The notes: a model not told the origin generated them from the sequence alone. 64,000 nucleotides of DNA from Azospirillum lipoferum 4B (GCF_000283655.1 NC_016622.1:818501-882500), one strand, 5' to 3'. Shown: positions 8,965 through 19,362, counted from the first letter of the stretch. Program-made: numbers and translations.

Positions 8965-9160
8965 CGATCTGGTGAAGATCATCTGGTATGACGGCCAGGG
9001 CAGTTGCCTGTTCATGAAGAGGCTGGAGCGGGGCCGGTTCATCTGGCCGAGGCCGGCGGACGGTGCGGTGTCCATCTCGGTTGGACAGATGGGCTATCTG
9101 CTCGAGGGCATCGACTGGCGCAACCCGCAGAAGACCTGGCGCCCCGAGGCCGCGGGGTGA
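8965..9160 (+). pseudogene. IS66 tnpB, 3' part
   Basis: The C-terminal 65 residues of TnpB: DLVKIIWYDGQGSCLFMKRL, ERGRFIWPRPADGAVSIS and the tail QMGYLLEGIDWRNPQKTWRP. It is detached from its start by the recombinase module. A weak new ORF runs into it from an ATG near 8943, but that would lack the N-terminal half. Confidence 0.93.
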
Positions 9161-9239
9161 CTGCGACACGGTGAATCGACGCACCGGTTCAGGGGCGATT
9201 GCGGCGGCTCAACGGCGCGTTTCCAGGTAAACTGGCGCC

Positions 9240-10868
9240 ATGACCGCCGCCCCGCCCGACGACATTGCCAGCCTGCGCGCCGCCTTGGCGCAGGCCGAGG
9301 CGCGGGCGGACGCGGCGGAAGCCGACGCGGCCCGGGCCAGGGCGATGGCATCCAACACCGAGGCGCTGATCGCCAGCCTGAAGCTGGAAATCGAGAAGCT
9401 CCGGCGCGAGCTCTACGGCACGCGTTCCGAGCGCAAGGCGCGTCTTCTGGACCAGTTGGAGTTCCAACTCGAAGAGCTGGAAGCGACGGCCAGCGAGGAC
9501 GAGCTGGCGGCCGAGCAGGCTGCGGCCAAAACTACCGCGGTGGCGGCCTTCACCCGCAAGCGGCCGTCGCGCCAGCCCTTTCCCGAGCATCTGCCGCGCG
9601 AGCGCGTCGTTGTGCCGGCCCCGGCGAGCTGCCCGTGCTGCGGCTCGGACAAGCTGTGCCGGCTGGGCGAAACGATCACCGAGACGCTGGAGGTGATCCC
9701 GCGCCAGTGGAAGGTGATCCAGACGGTGCGCGAGCGGTTCTCTTGCCGGGCCTGCGAGACGATCAGCCAGCCACCGGCGCCGTTCCACGCCACCCCGCGC
9801 GGCTGGGCCGGCCCCAACCTGCTGGCCACCCTGCTGTTCGAGAAGTTCGGCCAGCATCAGCCGCTGAACCGGCAGGCCGAACGCTTCGCACGGGAGGGTG
9901 TGCCGCTCAGCCTGTCCACCCTGGCCGACCAAGTGGGCACCGCCGCGGCGGTGCTGAAGCCGCTGCACGACCTGATCGCCGCGCATGTACTGGCAGCCGA
10001 GCGGCTGCATGGGGACGACACGCCGGTGCCCGTGCTGGCCAAGGGCAAGACAGACACCGGGCGGTTGTGGGTGTATGTGCGTGATGACCGGCCATTTGCC
10101 GGCCAAGCCCCACCGGCAGCGCTGTTCCACTATTCGCGAGACCGCAAGGGCGAACATCCCGAACGGCATCTGGCCGGCTTCACAGGCTGGCTGCAGGCCG
10201 ATGCGTTCGCCGGCTATAACCGGCTGTACGAACCCGACCGCCAGCCGGGGCCGATCAGCGACGTGCTGTGCTGGGCGCATGCCCGGCGCGGCTTCTTCAA
10301 GCTGGCCGACATCGCCGCGAACACCAGACGTGGCAAGGACGCCCCGCCGATCTCACCGCTGGCCCTGGAAGCCGTAAGGCGCATCGACGCCCTCTTCGAT
10401 CTCGAGCGCGCCCTGAACGGCAAGCCAGCGGCCGAGCGGCTGGCGGCCCGCCGGGAACACGGAGTCACCCTGGTAGCCGCGCTGGAGGACTGGATGCGGA
10501 CGGAACGCGCCCGGCTCTCCCGCCATGCCCCCGTGGCCAAGGCGATGGACTACATGCTGACCCGCTGGGACGGCTTCACCAAGTTCCTCAGCGACGGCCG
10601 GCTGTGCCTGACAAACAACGCAGCCGAACGTAGCCTGCGCGGGATCGCTTTGGGCAGAAAAGCGTGGCTGTTCTGCGGCTCCGATCGCGGCGGGCAGCGA
10701 GCGGCGATCATGTACGGCCTGATCATCACGGCGAAGCTCAACGACGTCGATCCCCAGGCGTGGCTCGCCGACGTGCTCGCCCGCATCAACGACATCCCCC
10801 AGACCCGCCTGCACGAACTACTGCCCTGGAACTGGAAGGCAATCCGCGAGAAGACGAAAGCTGCCTAA
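9240..10868 (+). CDS. IS66-family transposase TnpC
   Basis: A 542-residue IS66 transposase, apparently full length. The N-terminal coiled coil (LEIEKLRRELYGTRSERKAR) is followed by a zinc-binding region (CPCCGSDKLCRLGE...CRAC). The DDE-type core includes LHGDDTPVPVL, GWLQADAFAGYN and the C-terminal LTNNAAERSLRGIALGRKAW. It ends with the IS66 C-domain (NDIPQTRLHELLPWNW). It starts 79 bases after tnpB and its stop is 24 bases from the end of the element. Confidence 0.96.
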   Translation: MTAAPPDDIASLRAALAQAEARADAAEADAARARAMASNTEALIASLKLEIEKLRRELYGTRSERKARLLDQLEFQLEELEATASEDELAAEQAAAKTTAVAAFTRKRPSRQPFPEHLPRERVVVPAPASCPCCGSDKLCRLGETITETLEVIPRQWKVIQTVRERFSCRACETISQPPAPFHATPRGWAGPNLLATLLFEKFGQHQPLNRQAERFAREGVPLSLSTLADQVGTAAAVLKPLHDLIAAHVLAAERLHGDDTPVPVLAKGKTDTGRLWVYVRDDRPFAGQAPPAALFHYSRDRKGEHPERHLAGFTGWLQADAFAGYNRLYEPDRQPGPISDVLCWAHARRGFFKLADIAANTRRGKDAPPISPLALEAVRRIDALFDLERALNGKPAAERLAARREHGVTLVAALEDWMRTERARLSRHAPVAKAMDYMLTRWDGFTKFLSDGRLCLTNNAAERSLRGIALGRKAWLFCGSDRGGQRAAIMYGLIITAKLNDVDPQAWLADVLARINDIPQTRLHELLPWNWKAIREKTKAA

Positions 10869-10892
10869 CCGCGGCATTCACCGGATGCGTAC

Positions 10893-10900
10893 CGACCAGG
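10893..10900. repeat. Right 8-bp target duplication of the IS66 element
   Basis: CGACCAGG, identical to 4370-4377. Joining the flanks across one copy restores the integrase reading (GYVAWSREQPVMIYIGG on the minus strand). Confidence 0.93.
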
Positions 10901-11069
10901 CCACATATCCTCATATGCGCTGTTCAGTGACTTCCGATATCGGCAGGTCCACACCGAACCATGCCAGCATCTCGCGGATATAGACCCACGGCGCCGAAGC
11001 CGGCCACCAAAAGCGAGGAGCGCCGACACCGAAGCCAGTGCTTAGCCCTGCAAACCATCCGGGGATTTT
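10901..11069 (-). pseudogene. Tyrosine integrase remnant, upstream part
   Basis: This continues the integrase across the IS66 insertion in the same frame: FWWPASAPWVYIREMLAWFG, then VDLPISEVTEQRI, a TGA stop where CGA (Arg) would be expected, and GYVAWSREQPV leading into the 3401-4377 part. The nonsense codon is a third inactivating change besides the two frameshifts. The N-terminus is not recognisable beyond an in-frame stop at 11070, close to an IS3 fragment. Confidence 0.75.
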
Positions 11070-11107
11070 TCATCCGACCGTTCTCATGAAACTTCATTCG
11101 GCCTTTA

Positions 11108-11283
11108 CAGTCGAATTCGCCACCATGGAATGGGTCGACCGGTTCAACAACCGGCGCCTCCTAAAGCCCATCGGCAACACTCCGCCCACCCGGGCCGAAG
11201 CGCGCCACTATGCCCAAACCGGGGGCGTCGCCATGGTGGCGTGACTCAACACAAATGGCCTTTGGCAAACCCGGCGCGGATCA
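11108..11283 (+). pseudogene. IS3 OrfB C-terminal fragment with element end
   Basis: Encodes only the last part of an IS3 OrfB: VEFATMEWVDRFNNRRLLKP, then IGNTPP and HYAQTGGVAMVA, followed by an element end matching that of the IS3 at 4593-5916 (ACTCAACACAAATGG near 11244-11258). The rest of the element is absent. It marks the right edge of the mobile-element stack. Confidence 0.85.
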
Positions 11284-11334
11284 GCAGCATGAACCGAATT
11301 TCTCGACAACGCCCCAACGTCGCGCAAGATCATG

Positions 11335-12486
11335 TCATGCATCCAGCGTGGCGATGGTGATCGCCAGAGCTTGGGCGCGCGGCACCAGAGTGTCGAGCCG
11401 GCACCATTCCCGCTCCGTATGCGCCGCCCCGCCGACCGGTCCCAGCCCGCACAGCGACGGAACGCCCAGCGCCCCGGTGAAGCCGGAATCGGCACAGCCG
11501 CCGGTGAACTCTCCATCCACCTCGAATCCAACCGCCGCCGCCGCTGCCTTGTAGCGGGCGAACAGATCGGCCGAATGCCGTTCCTCCAGCGGCATGAACA
11601 GGTGTCCCCGCCGGTAGGTCGCGCTGGTGCCCGGCACGTCTTCCGCCGCCAGGATCGCCTCGACTCGAGCCAGTATGGCGTCGAGCTGCTCGACCGAGCG
11701 GAAGCGGATGTCGAGCGCCGCCTCGGCATGGTCGGCGACTGTGTTGTGGGTCCGGCCGCCGCGGATGACGCCGACATTGGTGGTGATGCCGCTTGGATAG
11801 TCGGTCAGCGCATGCAGAGCGGTGATCTTCGCCGCCAGTGCGCCGATGGCGCTGGCGCCGTCAGCGTGGTTGACGCCGGAATGGGCCGCCCGCCCGGTCA
11901 CCGTGATGTCCAGCGTCAGCCCACCCTTGCGCGCGGTGACCACATTGCCCGAAACCCGCCCCGGTTCGGCGTTGAAGGCGGCGCGAGCCCCCCGCGCCAC
12001 CTCCTCGATGATCTTGCGGCCGGAGGGCGAGCCGATCTCCTCGTCGGCGGTGAACAGGCCGATCAGTGGAAAGCCGGTGCCGCCCGCCGCCTTCAGCGCC
12101 CGCAGCACGAAGACGTCGACGACCAGCCCGCCCTTCATGTCGGCCACCCCCGGCCCGTGCGCGGTGTCGCCGTCGCGGGTGAAGGGCCGGGCCGCCACCG
12201 TCCCGTTGGGATAGACGGTGTCGCGGTGCCCCATCACCAGCACCGGCGCCCCGCCCGTGTTACCGGGGATATCGGCCTTCAGCACGGCGCCGTAGGTCTC
12301 GTTCGGGAAGCGCGTCACGGCGATGCCGTCGGCCTCCAGCATCGCGGCCATGATGTCGCCGACCGCATCGATGCCGGCGCCGTCGCGGCTGCCGGAATCG
12401 ATGTCGACGAGGCGCTGGAGCATGTCCTCCATCTCCGCGCGGCGGGTCGCCAGCCAGTCGCTGGCGCGTTGGGCGAGCGGGGTCAT
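11335..12486 (-). CDS. M20 family metallopeptidase (glutamate carboxypeptidase-like)
   Basis: A 383-residue zinc-dependent peptidase of the M20 family, closest in style to carboxypeptidase G2. Metal-ligand motifs are seen in VLVMGHRDTVYP, VADMKGG and the catalytic Glu pair FTADEEIGS. The middle (ITVTGRAAHSG) is the dimerisation domain, and the last ligand His lies near GGAAHTEREW. No signal peptide is apparent, so it is likely cytoplasmic. The ATG overlaps the stop of the preceding M20 gene (ATGA). Together with the ABC genes upstream it probably hydrolyses imported peptides or glutamyl compounds. Confidence 0.88.
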   Translation of the reverse strand: MTPLAQRASDWLATRRAEMEDMLQRLVDIDSGSRDGAGIDAVGDIMAAMLEADGIAVTRFPNETYGAVLKADIPGNTGGAPVLVMGHRDTVYPNGTVAARPFTRDGDTAHGPGVADMKGGLVVDVFVLRALKAAGGTGFPLIGLFTADEEIGSPSGRKIIEEVARGARAAFNAEPGRVSGNVVTARKGGLTLDITVTGRAAHSGVNHADGASAIGALAAKITALHALTDYPSGITTNVGVIRGGRTHNTVADHAEAALDIRFRSVEQLDAILARVEAILAAEDVPGTSATYRRGHLFMPLEERHSADLFARYKAAAAAVGFEVDGEFTGGCADSGFTGALGVPSLCGLGPVGGAAHTEREWCRLDTLVPRAQALAITIATLDA

Positions 12487-13916
12487 GCGCGGCAGGCCTC
12501 CTTGCGGGCGTCCATGATGCCGGGGCCGGTTTCGCCCAAGTCCCAGAACAGCCCGGCCATCACTCGCAGGGCCTCCTCGACGACCGGCGCCAGCAGATGC
12601 TCGTCGGGCGCGTGCTGGGAGCAGGCGGGGTAGGAATGCGGCACCCAGATGGTCGGCAGCCCCAAAATCTCGGAGAAGACATCGTTGGGGATCGAGCCGC
12701 CCAGGTTGGGCAGCAGCGCCGGCTTCTTGCCCGTCGTCCGTGCCAGCGACTCCAGCGCCCAGCCCACCCACGGGTCGTTGGGATCCAGGCGGGTTGCGGT
12801 GAAGGCCTCCATGCGGCTGGGCGTCACCTGCACCCGGTCGAAGCCGTTGGCGGCGAGATGGGCGCGCACGGCGTCGATCACCGTCGCCGGATCGGTGCCG
12901 ACGACGAAGCGCAGCTGCAGCGTCGCCCTGGCGATGCCGGGCACGGCATTGACCGGCGCGCGCGGATTGCCGGTCTCGAATGCCAGCACCTCCAGCGCGT
13001 TCCAGCCGAACACGCGTTCCTCCGGCGTCAGGCCCGGCTCGCCCCAGTCACGGTCGATCTCCGGATCGTTCGGTCCGCCGCCGACGGACAGGTCGGCGAT
13101 GGCGGCCTTGACCGCCGGCGGGATGCCGGCCGGCTTCAGCGCATCCAGCCTGATCCGCCCCTGCCCGTCGATCAGCGAGGCGATGGCGTTGGCGAGGATG
13201 GTGCCGGGATTGGCGAGCAGCCCGCCCCAGTTGCCGGAATGGTGGGCACCCTTGCGCAGATCGACCGTCAACTCGAAATTGATGGCGCCGCGTGAGCCGA
13301 GGAACACCGTCGGCCGTTCGGCGATCACCCGCGGCCCGTCGGATGCGATCAGGACGTCGGCGGCCAACGCCTCGCCATGGCTTTCGGCCAGGGCGCGCAG
13401 GCCGGGTGATCCCGCCTCCTCACCCATCTCGATCACGAACTTGGCGTTGAAGCCCAGGCTGCCGCCGCGCTCCGCCATCACCTCGGCAAGCGCCGCGATG
13501 TTGACGGAATGCTGCCCCTTGTTGTCGGCGGTGCCGCGGCCGTACCAGCGGTCGCCCTTGACCGTCACCGTCCACGGATCGATGCCGTCGCGCCAGCGCC
13601 CCTCATGGCCCGGCACCACGTCGCCATGGCCATAGATCAGCACGGTCGGCAGATGGTCGGCCTCGTGGCGTTCGGCGATCAGGAACGGCCCGCGCCCGGC
13701 CACCGCGTTCTCCACGATGGTGCCGGTGAAGCCGAGATTGCCCAGCGACGGGATCATCTCCCCGTCCAGATAGGCGCGCAGCTCGGCCCCACGGTCGGAG
13801 GACTGGCTTTCCGACTTGATGGCGACGCGCCGCGTCAGGTCGGCCAGGAAGGCGCCGGACGCGAAATGATGGGCGGCGCGCGCGATGGCGCCGTCACGCG
13901 ATGGCTGATGGGTCAT
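12483..13916 (-). CDS. M20 family dipeptidase
   Basis: A 477-residue M20 metallopeptidase. The first metal motif is VLIYGHGDVVPG, the second GRGTADNKGQHS, and the catalytic Glu pair is in IEMGEEAGSPG. A dimerisation lid begins with LRKGAHHSGNWGG, and the final ligand is in WVPHSYPACSQHAPDEHL. The length fits the longer dipeptidase branch (CNDP/PepV type). It lies at the end of a peptide ABC transporter operon, 29 bases after the second ATPase gene, and overlaps the next M20 gene by 4 bases. Its likely role is to cleave imported di- or oligopeptides. Confidence 0.88.
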   Translation of the reverse strand: MTHQPSRDGAIARAAHHFASGAFLADLTRRVAIKSESQSSDRGAELRAYLDGEMIPSLGNLGFTGTIVENAVAGRGPFLIAERHEADHLPTVLIYGHGDVVPGHEGRWRDGIDPWTVTVKGDRWYGRGTADNKGQHSVNIAALAEVMAERGGSLGFNAKFVIEMGEEAGSPGLRALAESHGEALAADVLIASDGPRVIAERPTVFLGSRGAINFELTVDLRKGAHHSGNWGGLLANPGTILANAIASLIDGQGRIRLDALKPAGIPPAVKAAIADLSVGGGPNDPEIDRDWGEPGLTPEERVFGWNALEVLAFETGNPRAPVNAVPGIARATLQLRFVVGTDPATVIDAVRAHLAANGFDRVQVTPSRMEAFTATRLDPNDPWVGWALESLARTTGKKPALLPNLGGSIPNDVFSEILGLPTIWVPHSYPACSQHAPDEHLLAPVVEEALRVMAGLFWDLGETGPGIMDARKEACRA

Positions 13917-13945
13917 GGCGGAACTCGGGTGTGGAGGGAAATATG

Positions 13946-14902
<957 letters not shown>

Positions 14903-14926
14903 CGGTCTCCGGTCAAAAGGAGGCGG

Positions 14927-15904
14927 TCAAGCAGCGGTGGCGACGGGGTCGAGCACGCAGGCCATGCGGTGGCCGGGGCCGAGATCCCGCTCCGGAAGGT
15001 CGGCGGCACAGGCGTCGGTGGCGTGGTCGCAGCGGTTGCGGAAGGCGCAGCCGGCCAGCGGGCCGATCAGATTCGGCACCTGTCCCGGAATGGTGCCCAG
15101 CGGCTCGCCCGGCCGGGTGCGACCAGGAACCGGGATGGCGCGCAGCAGACCCTGGGTGTAGGGATGGCTGGGGGCGCCGAACACCGCCTCGACCGGGCCG
15201 GTTTCCACCAGCCGGCCGGCATACATCACCGCCACCTTGGTGGCGACGCGGGCGACGACGCCCAGATCATGGGTGACCAGGATCAGCCCCATGCCGAACT
15301 CGCGCTGGATGTCGCGCAGCAGCATCAGGATCTGCGCCTGGATCGTCACGTCCAGCGCGGTGGTCGGCTCGTCGGCGATGATCAGATCCGGTTCGCACAT
15401 CAACCCCATGGCGATCATCACCCGCTGGCGCAGGCCGCCCGACAGCTGGTGCGGATATTGCCCGAGGCGCGAGGCGGCGGCAGTGATGCCGACCCGCTCC
15501 AGCAGATGGACCGCCCGCTCCCGCGCCACCGCCCGGCTGACCGGGCGATGGCGGCGCAGCGCCTCGGCCAGCTGGTCGCCGACGGTGTAGGCCGGGTTCA
15601 GCGAGGTCATCGGTTCCTGGAAGATCATCGCCATGCGGTCGCCGCGCAGATCCTCCATCTTGCGCTGGCCGGCGGCCATCAGGTCGATGCCGTCGAAGCG
15701 CATGGAGCGCGCCTTGCGCACCGCCCTGGACGGCAGCAGATCCATCAGGGCCAGCGAGGTCAGCGACTTGCCCGACCCGCTCTCGCCGACGATGGCCAGC
15801 GTCTCGCCGCGCTCCAGCGTGAAGGAGACCCCGTTGACGGCGTTCAGCTGTCCGGCCTCGGTGGGAATCTCGATGGTGAGGTGATCGACGTCGAGCAGGG
15901 GCAT
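14927..15904 (-). CDS. Peptide ABC transporter ATP-binding protein (DppD-type)
   Basis: A 325-residue ATPase starting MPLLDVDHLTIEIP at 15904. Walker A GESGSGKSLTSLALM, signature LSGGLRQRVMIAMGL and Walker B LIIADEPTTALDV are present, and the C-terminus has the Cys-containing AFRNRCDHATDAC extension. It pairs with the DppF-type ATPase. The gene begins 5 bases after the DppC-type permease stop, so it belongs to the same operon. Confidence 0.93.
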   Translation of the reverse strand: MPLLDVDHLTIEIPTEAGQLNAVNGVSFTLERGETLAIVGESGSGKSLTSLALMDLLPSRAVRKARSMRFDGIDLMAAGQRKMEDLRGDRMAMIFQEPMTSLNPAYTVGDQLAEALRRHRPVSRAVARERAVHLLERVGITAAASRLGQYPHQLSGGLRQRVMIAMGLMCEPDLIIADEPTTALDVTIQAQILMLLRDIQREFGMGLILVTHDLGVVARVATKVAVMYAGRLVETGPVEAVFGAPSHPYTQGLLRAIPVPGRTRPGEPLGTIPGQVPNLIGPLAGCAFRNRCDHATDACAADLPERDLGPGHRMACVLDPVATAA

Positions 15905-15909
15905 GGCCG

Positions 15910-16833
15910 TCAGCTCCGGTTGTCGGGGGCGGTGACGTCGCGCAGGCCGTCGCCCAGAAGGTTGATGCCCAGGACCAGCGCCACCAGCGCCACGCCGGGG
16001 ATGGTGATGACCCAGGGGCTGAAGAACATGTACTGCTTGCCCTCCGAGATCATCAGGCCCCAGGACGGCAGCGGCGGCTGCACGCCAAGCCCGAGGAAGG
16101 ACAGCGCCGCCTCCAGCAGGATGGCATGGGCCATTTCCAGCGTGGCGACCACGATCAGCGGGTTGACGATGTTGGGCAGCACTTCGGAGAAGACGATCAG
16201 CCGGGTCGAACAGCCGATGGCGCGGGCCGCCGCGACGAAATCGGCATGGGCGATCTGCTGCGTCGTCGACCGCGCCACCACGGCGAAGCGGTCCCACAGC
16301 AGCAGCCCCAGCACGACGATGACCGTGTTCAGCGAGGTGCCGACCAGGGCGGCCACCGCCAGCGCCACCAGCACCACCGGCAGCGCAAGCCGCACGTTGA
16401 TGATGTAGCCGATGACCATGTCGACCCGCCCGCCGAAGAAGCCGGCGGCGACGCCCAGCGCCGTGCCGATGGCGCCGGACATCAGCACCGTCGCCGCGCC
16501 GATCATCAGCGAGATGCGCCCGCCATAGAGCAGCCGGGCGAAGTAGTCGCGCCCCAGCTTATCGGTGCCGAGCCAATGCTCCCAGGTGCCCTTGGGGTGC
16601 CAGATCGGCGGGATCAGCCGCTTGGAGATGTCCTGGGCATAGGGGTCGTGGGCGGTGAACAGCGGTGCGCCGATCGACATGACGAGGATGACGGCGAGGA
16701 TGAAGGCGCCGGCCATGAAACCGGGGTGGCGGGCCGCCCGCTTGGTGAAGCGGGCCAGCGGCGACCGGCGGACCGGAACGGCGTCGAAACCGGCGGCCGT
16801 GGCGGTGGCACTGGATGCGCTCGTGGTGCTCAT
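15910..16833 (-). CDS. Peptide ABC transporter permease (DppC-type)
   Basis: A 307-residue inner-membrane permease. The N-terminus has a first membrane span (FMAGAFILAVILVMSIGAPL) followed by the DppC-specific periplasmic stretch HDPYAQDISKRL and WLGTDKLGRDYFARLL. The EAA-type loop for ATPase contact is in ARAIGCSTRLIVFSEVLPNI. The ATG at 16831-16833 overlaps the stop of the DppB-type gene by 4 bases. It forms the translocation pore with that partner. Confidence 0.93.
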   Translation of the reverse strand: MSTTSASSATATAAGFDAVPVRRSPLARFTKRAARHPGFMAGAFILAVILVMSIGAPLFTAHDPYAQDISKRLIPPIWHPKGTWEHWLGTDKLGRDYFARLLYGGRISLMIGAATVLMSGAIGTALGVAAGFFGGRVDMVIGYIINVRLALPVVLVALAVAALVGTSLNTVIVVLGLLLWDRFAVVARSTTQQIAHADFVAAARAIGCSTRLIVFSEVLPNIVNPLIVVATLEMAHAILLEAALSFLGLGVQPPLPSWGLMISEGKQYMFFSPWVITIPGVALVALVLGINLLGDGLRDVTAPDNRS

Positions 16834-17747
16834 GCGACGCGGATCCTTGGGTCCAGCCAGGCGTTGAGGATGTCGGCGAGGAGGGTCAGCAGGATGTAGA
16901 TCGTGGCCAGCAGCATCACGATGGCCTGGACGACCGGGAAGTCCTTGCGCCCGATGGCCTCCCAGGCGAGTTGCCCCAGCCCCTGCATCGAGAAGACCGC
17001 CTCGACCACGATGGAGCCGCCGAGCATGAAGCCGAACTGCACCGCCGCCAGCGCCACCACCGGCACCACCGCGTTGCGCAGCGCATGCTTGAAGATCACC
17101 GTCTTTGGGCGCAGGCCCTTGGCGCGTGCCGTCCGGATATAGTCGGACGCCATCACGTCCAGCATGCCGTTGCGGGTCAGCCGCATCACCGCGGGAATGG
17201 CGTACCAGCCGAGCGCCACCGACGGCAGCACGTAATGGCTCCAGGTCGCGTTGCCGGACACCGGCAGCCAGCGCAGATTGACCGAGAAGACGATGATCAG
17301 CGTCAGGCCGAGCCAGAAGGTCGGCACCGCCTGCCCCAGCGCGCAGAAGGCCAGCGCCGCGCGGTCGAACCAGCTGCCGCGCTTCACGGCGGCCAGCGCC
17401 CCCAGCGGAATGGCGAAGACCAGGGCGAGGCCGAGCGCGATGGCGCCGAGTTTCAAAGTGATCGGAATGCGGTCGCCGACCAGCGACGCCACCGATTCCC
17501 GGAAATAGAAGGACTGGCCGAAATCGAACCGGATAGCCCCGGCCAGCCAATGGCCGTACTGGACGGCGAGAGGCTGGTCCAGGCCGTATTCGGCCCGCAC
17601 CTGCGCCACCTGTTCGGGCGACGCTTCGGGACCGGCGAGGTCGGTGGCGAGGTCGCCGGACAGATGCAGAAGCAGAAACGCGATGACCGATACGGTCAGC
17701 ACCACCGACAGCGCCACGGCGAGCCGGCGAAGCAGGAAGGCGAGCAT
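16830..17747 (-). CDS. Peptide ABC transporter permease (DppB-type)
   Basis: A 305-residue inner-membrane permease. It opens MLAFLLRRLAVALSVVLTVS, the usual DppB first span, followed by LSGDLATDLAGPEASPEQVA. Six spans are predicted, and the coupling loop is within RTARAKGLRPKTVIFKHALR. It lies about 80 bases after the substrate-binding protein gene and overlaps the DppC-type gene. Confidence 0.94.
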   Translation of the reverse strand: MLAFLLRRLAVALSVVLTVSVIAFLLLHLSGDLATDLAGPEASPEQVAQVRAEYGLDQPLAVQYGHWLAGAIRFDFGQSFYFRESVASLVGDRIPITLKLGAIALGLALVFAIPLGALAAVKRGSWFDRAALAFCALGQAVPTFWLGLTLIIVFSVNLRWLPVSGNATWSHYVLPSVALGWYAIPAVMRLTRNGMLDVMASDYIRTARAKGLRPKTVIFKHALRNAVVPVVALAAVQFGFMLGGSIVVEAVFSMQGLGQLAWEAIGRKDFPVVQAIVMLLATIYILLTLLADILNAWLDPRIRVA

Positions 17748-17826
17748 GGCGGTCTCCTGAAAAGGAGCGTGCGGAGAGGCGCTGCGGGCCGGCTATCAAC
17801 AATCATGCCGGCCCGCCGCCGCGGCC

Positions 17827-19362
17827 TCACTTCCAGCGGGCGGCGTAGAAGCGCGGAAGCTCGTCCGGCTGTGCGGTGAAGGCGAGGTCGGACGTGAAGG
17901 CGTAATTGCTGGGATAGGAGAACAGCGGCAGCAGATAGGCCTTCTGCGCGATCGTCGACAGCGCTTCCTTGTAGAGGTCCTTTCGTGCCGCGGTGTCGGT
18001 CGTCGTATCGGCCTTCTCGAGCAGAGCCCTGACCTTGGGGTCCCGGCTCATGTCGTCCTCGTTCTCCTTGAACCACACGCCGGTGAAGGCGGAGGCGTCG
18101 TTCACCGAGAAGGAGCCCCAGGTCTGGTATTGCAGCGGCACCTTGCCGGCGCGGGCGGCTTCGCGCATCGCCGCGTATTTCAGGAACCGCAGGTTGGCGC
18201 GGATGCCGACCGCGCGCAGATAGCCGATGACCGCCTCCGCGTATTCGCGCTCGCGATAGGCGTAGAGATCGGTTTCGAACCCGTTCGGATAGCCGGCCTC
18301 GGCCAGCAGCTTCTTCGCCTTTTCCGGATTGTAGTCGTAACGCGGAACGCCGTCGTCGGTGCAGCCGGTCTGGTCGATGAAGCAGGCGGAATGCATCACC
18401 CGCGCGCCCTCGCCGACCAGATTCTTGACCATCGCCTGACGGTCGATGGCATAGGCGATGGCTTGGCGGACCTTCTCGTTCTTCATCGGGGTATCGGCGG
18501 CGGTGCGGCCGGCGGAGTCGAACTGCAGGAAGCCGACGCGCATCGTCTCGGCCGACAGAACGGTGAGGTTCGGCACCGTCTTCAGCTGCTCCGCCTGGTC
18601 CTTCGGCACGCGCCAGATCCAATCGACGCCGCCGGTCATCAGTTCGGCCATGCGGGTCTCGCCGTCGGGGATGACGCGGAACTGGATCTTGCCGATGGCG
18701 GGATCGCCGAGCGGGCTGCCTTTGAAATAGCCCTTGTACTTTTCCATCATCACGCCCTTGCCGTTCTCCACCGCGGTGATGCGGTAGGGGCCGGTGCCGA
18801 TGGGCGCCTTGGAGAAGCCATCCAGCCCGACCTTCTTGAAATAGGCGGCGGGATAGATCGGGGTCGGGCCGGACAGATATTCCAGCGCCGCCGGGAACGG
18901 GCCCTTCAGCCGGACGCGCACCGTGTAGTCGTCGATCTTGTCGGTGCCGGCCATCCATTCGACGTTCTGCTTGGTCACCACCTTCGCTTCCGGCGTCAGC
19001 ACGTAATTGAAGGTGAACACCACATCGTCGGCGGTGAAGGGCGAGCCGTCCTGGAAGGTCACACCCTGGCGCAGCTTCAGTTCCAGCGTGACCGGATCGA
19101 TCCATTTCCACGAGGTCGCCAGCTCCGGCTCGTACTCGCCGGTCTTGGGATTCCGGTAGATCAGCGTATCCCAGACGAGATGGGCGATGATGACGCCTTC
19201 GCGCAGATTGTTGTGATAGGGGCTGATGTTCTCCGGCTCGCTGTCCGAAGCGTAGACCAGCGTGTCGTTCGCCTTGTTGGCAAGGGCCACCGAAGGCAGG
19301 GCCAGGGCCGCGACCGCCGCGGCTGCGAACATCATCGACTTACCGTACGCAAAGGGCGCCAT
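17827..19362 (-). CDS. ABC transporter substrate-binding protein, family 5
   Basis: About 511 residues from the ATG at 19362, chosen because it is preceded by GGAG and directly gives a signal peptide (KSMMFAAAAVAALALPSVALA). Two further upstream Met codons lie in frame but would spoil the signal. The mature part has the SBP_bac_5 pattern: LVYASDSEPENISPYHNN, YEPELATSWKW and FTADDVVFTFNY. It binds peptides or similar ligands in the periplasm for the permeases downstream. First gene of the operon, divergent from a LysR gene that may control it. Confidence 0.92.
   Translation of the reverse strand: MAPFAYGKSMMFAAAAVAALALPSVALANKANDTLVYASDSEPENISPYHNNLREGVIIAHLVWDTLIYRNPKTGEYEPELATSWKWIDPVTLELKLRQGVTFQDGSPFTADDVVFTFNYVLTPEAKVVTKQNVEWMAGTDKIDDYTVRVRLKGPFPAALEYLSGPTPIYPAAYFKKVGLDGFSKAPIGTGPYRITAVENGKGVMMEKYKGYFKGSPLGDPAIGKIQFRVIPDGETRMAELMTGGVDWIWRVPKDQAEQLKTVPNLTVLSAETMRVGFLQFDSAGRTAADTPMKNEKVRQAIAYAIDRQAMVKNLVGEGARVMHSACFIDQTGCTDDGVPRYDYNPEKAKKLLAEAGYPNGFETDLYAYREREYAEAVIGYLRAVGIRANLRFLKYAAMREAARAGKVPLQYQTWGSFSVNDASAFTGVWFKENEDDMSRDPKVRALLEKADTTTDTAARKDLYKEALSTIAQKAYLLPLFSYPSNYAFTSDLAFTAQPDELPRFYAARWK

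Larger units (their letters stand above)
4378..10892 (+). mobile_element. IS66-family insertion sequence carrying two nested insertions
   Basis: The left end begins GTACGCCTCCGGTGAGTGCC and the right end is its inverted match (reverse complement GTACGCATCCGGTGAATGCC). An identical 8-bp duplication flanks both. The element encodes tnpA, tnpB and tnpC in order. Removing an IS3 element (4593-5916 plus one GAGG copy) and the serine-recombinase module (6362-8964) restores tnpA at 136 residues and tnpB at 115 residues in frame. Without the insertions the element would be about 2.6 kb, a normal IS66 length. It interrupts the tRNA-Pro-linked integrase. TnpC is intact, but tnpA and tnpB are broken, so autonomous transposition is unlikely. 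Confidence 0.95.
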
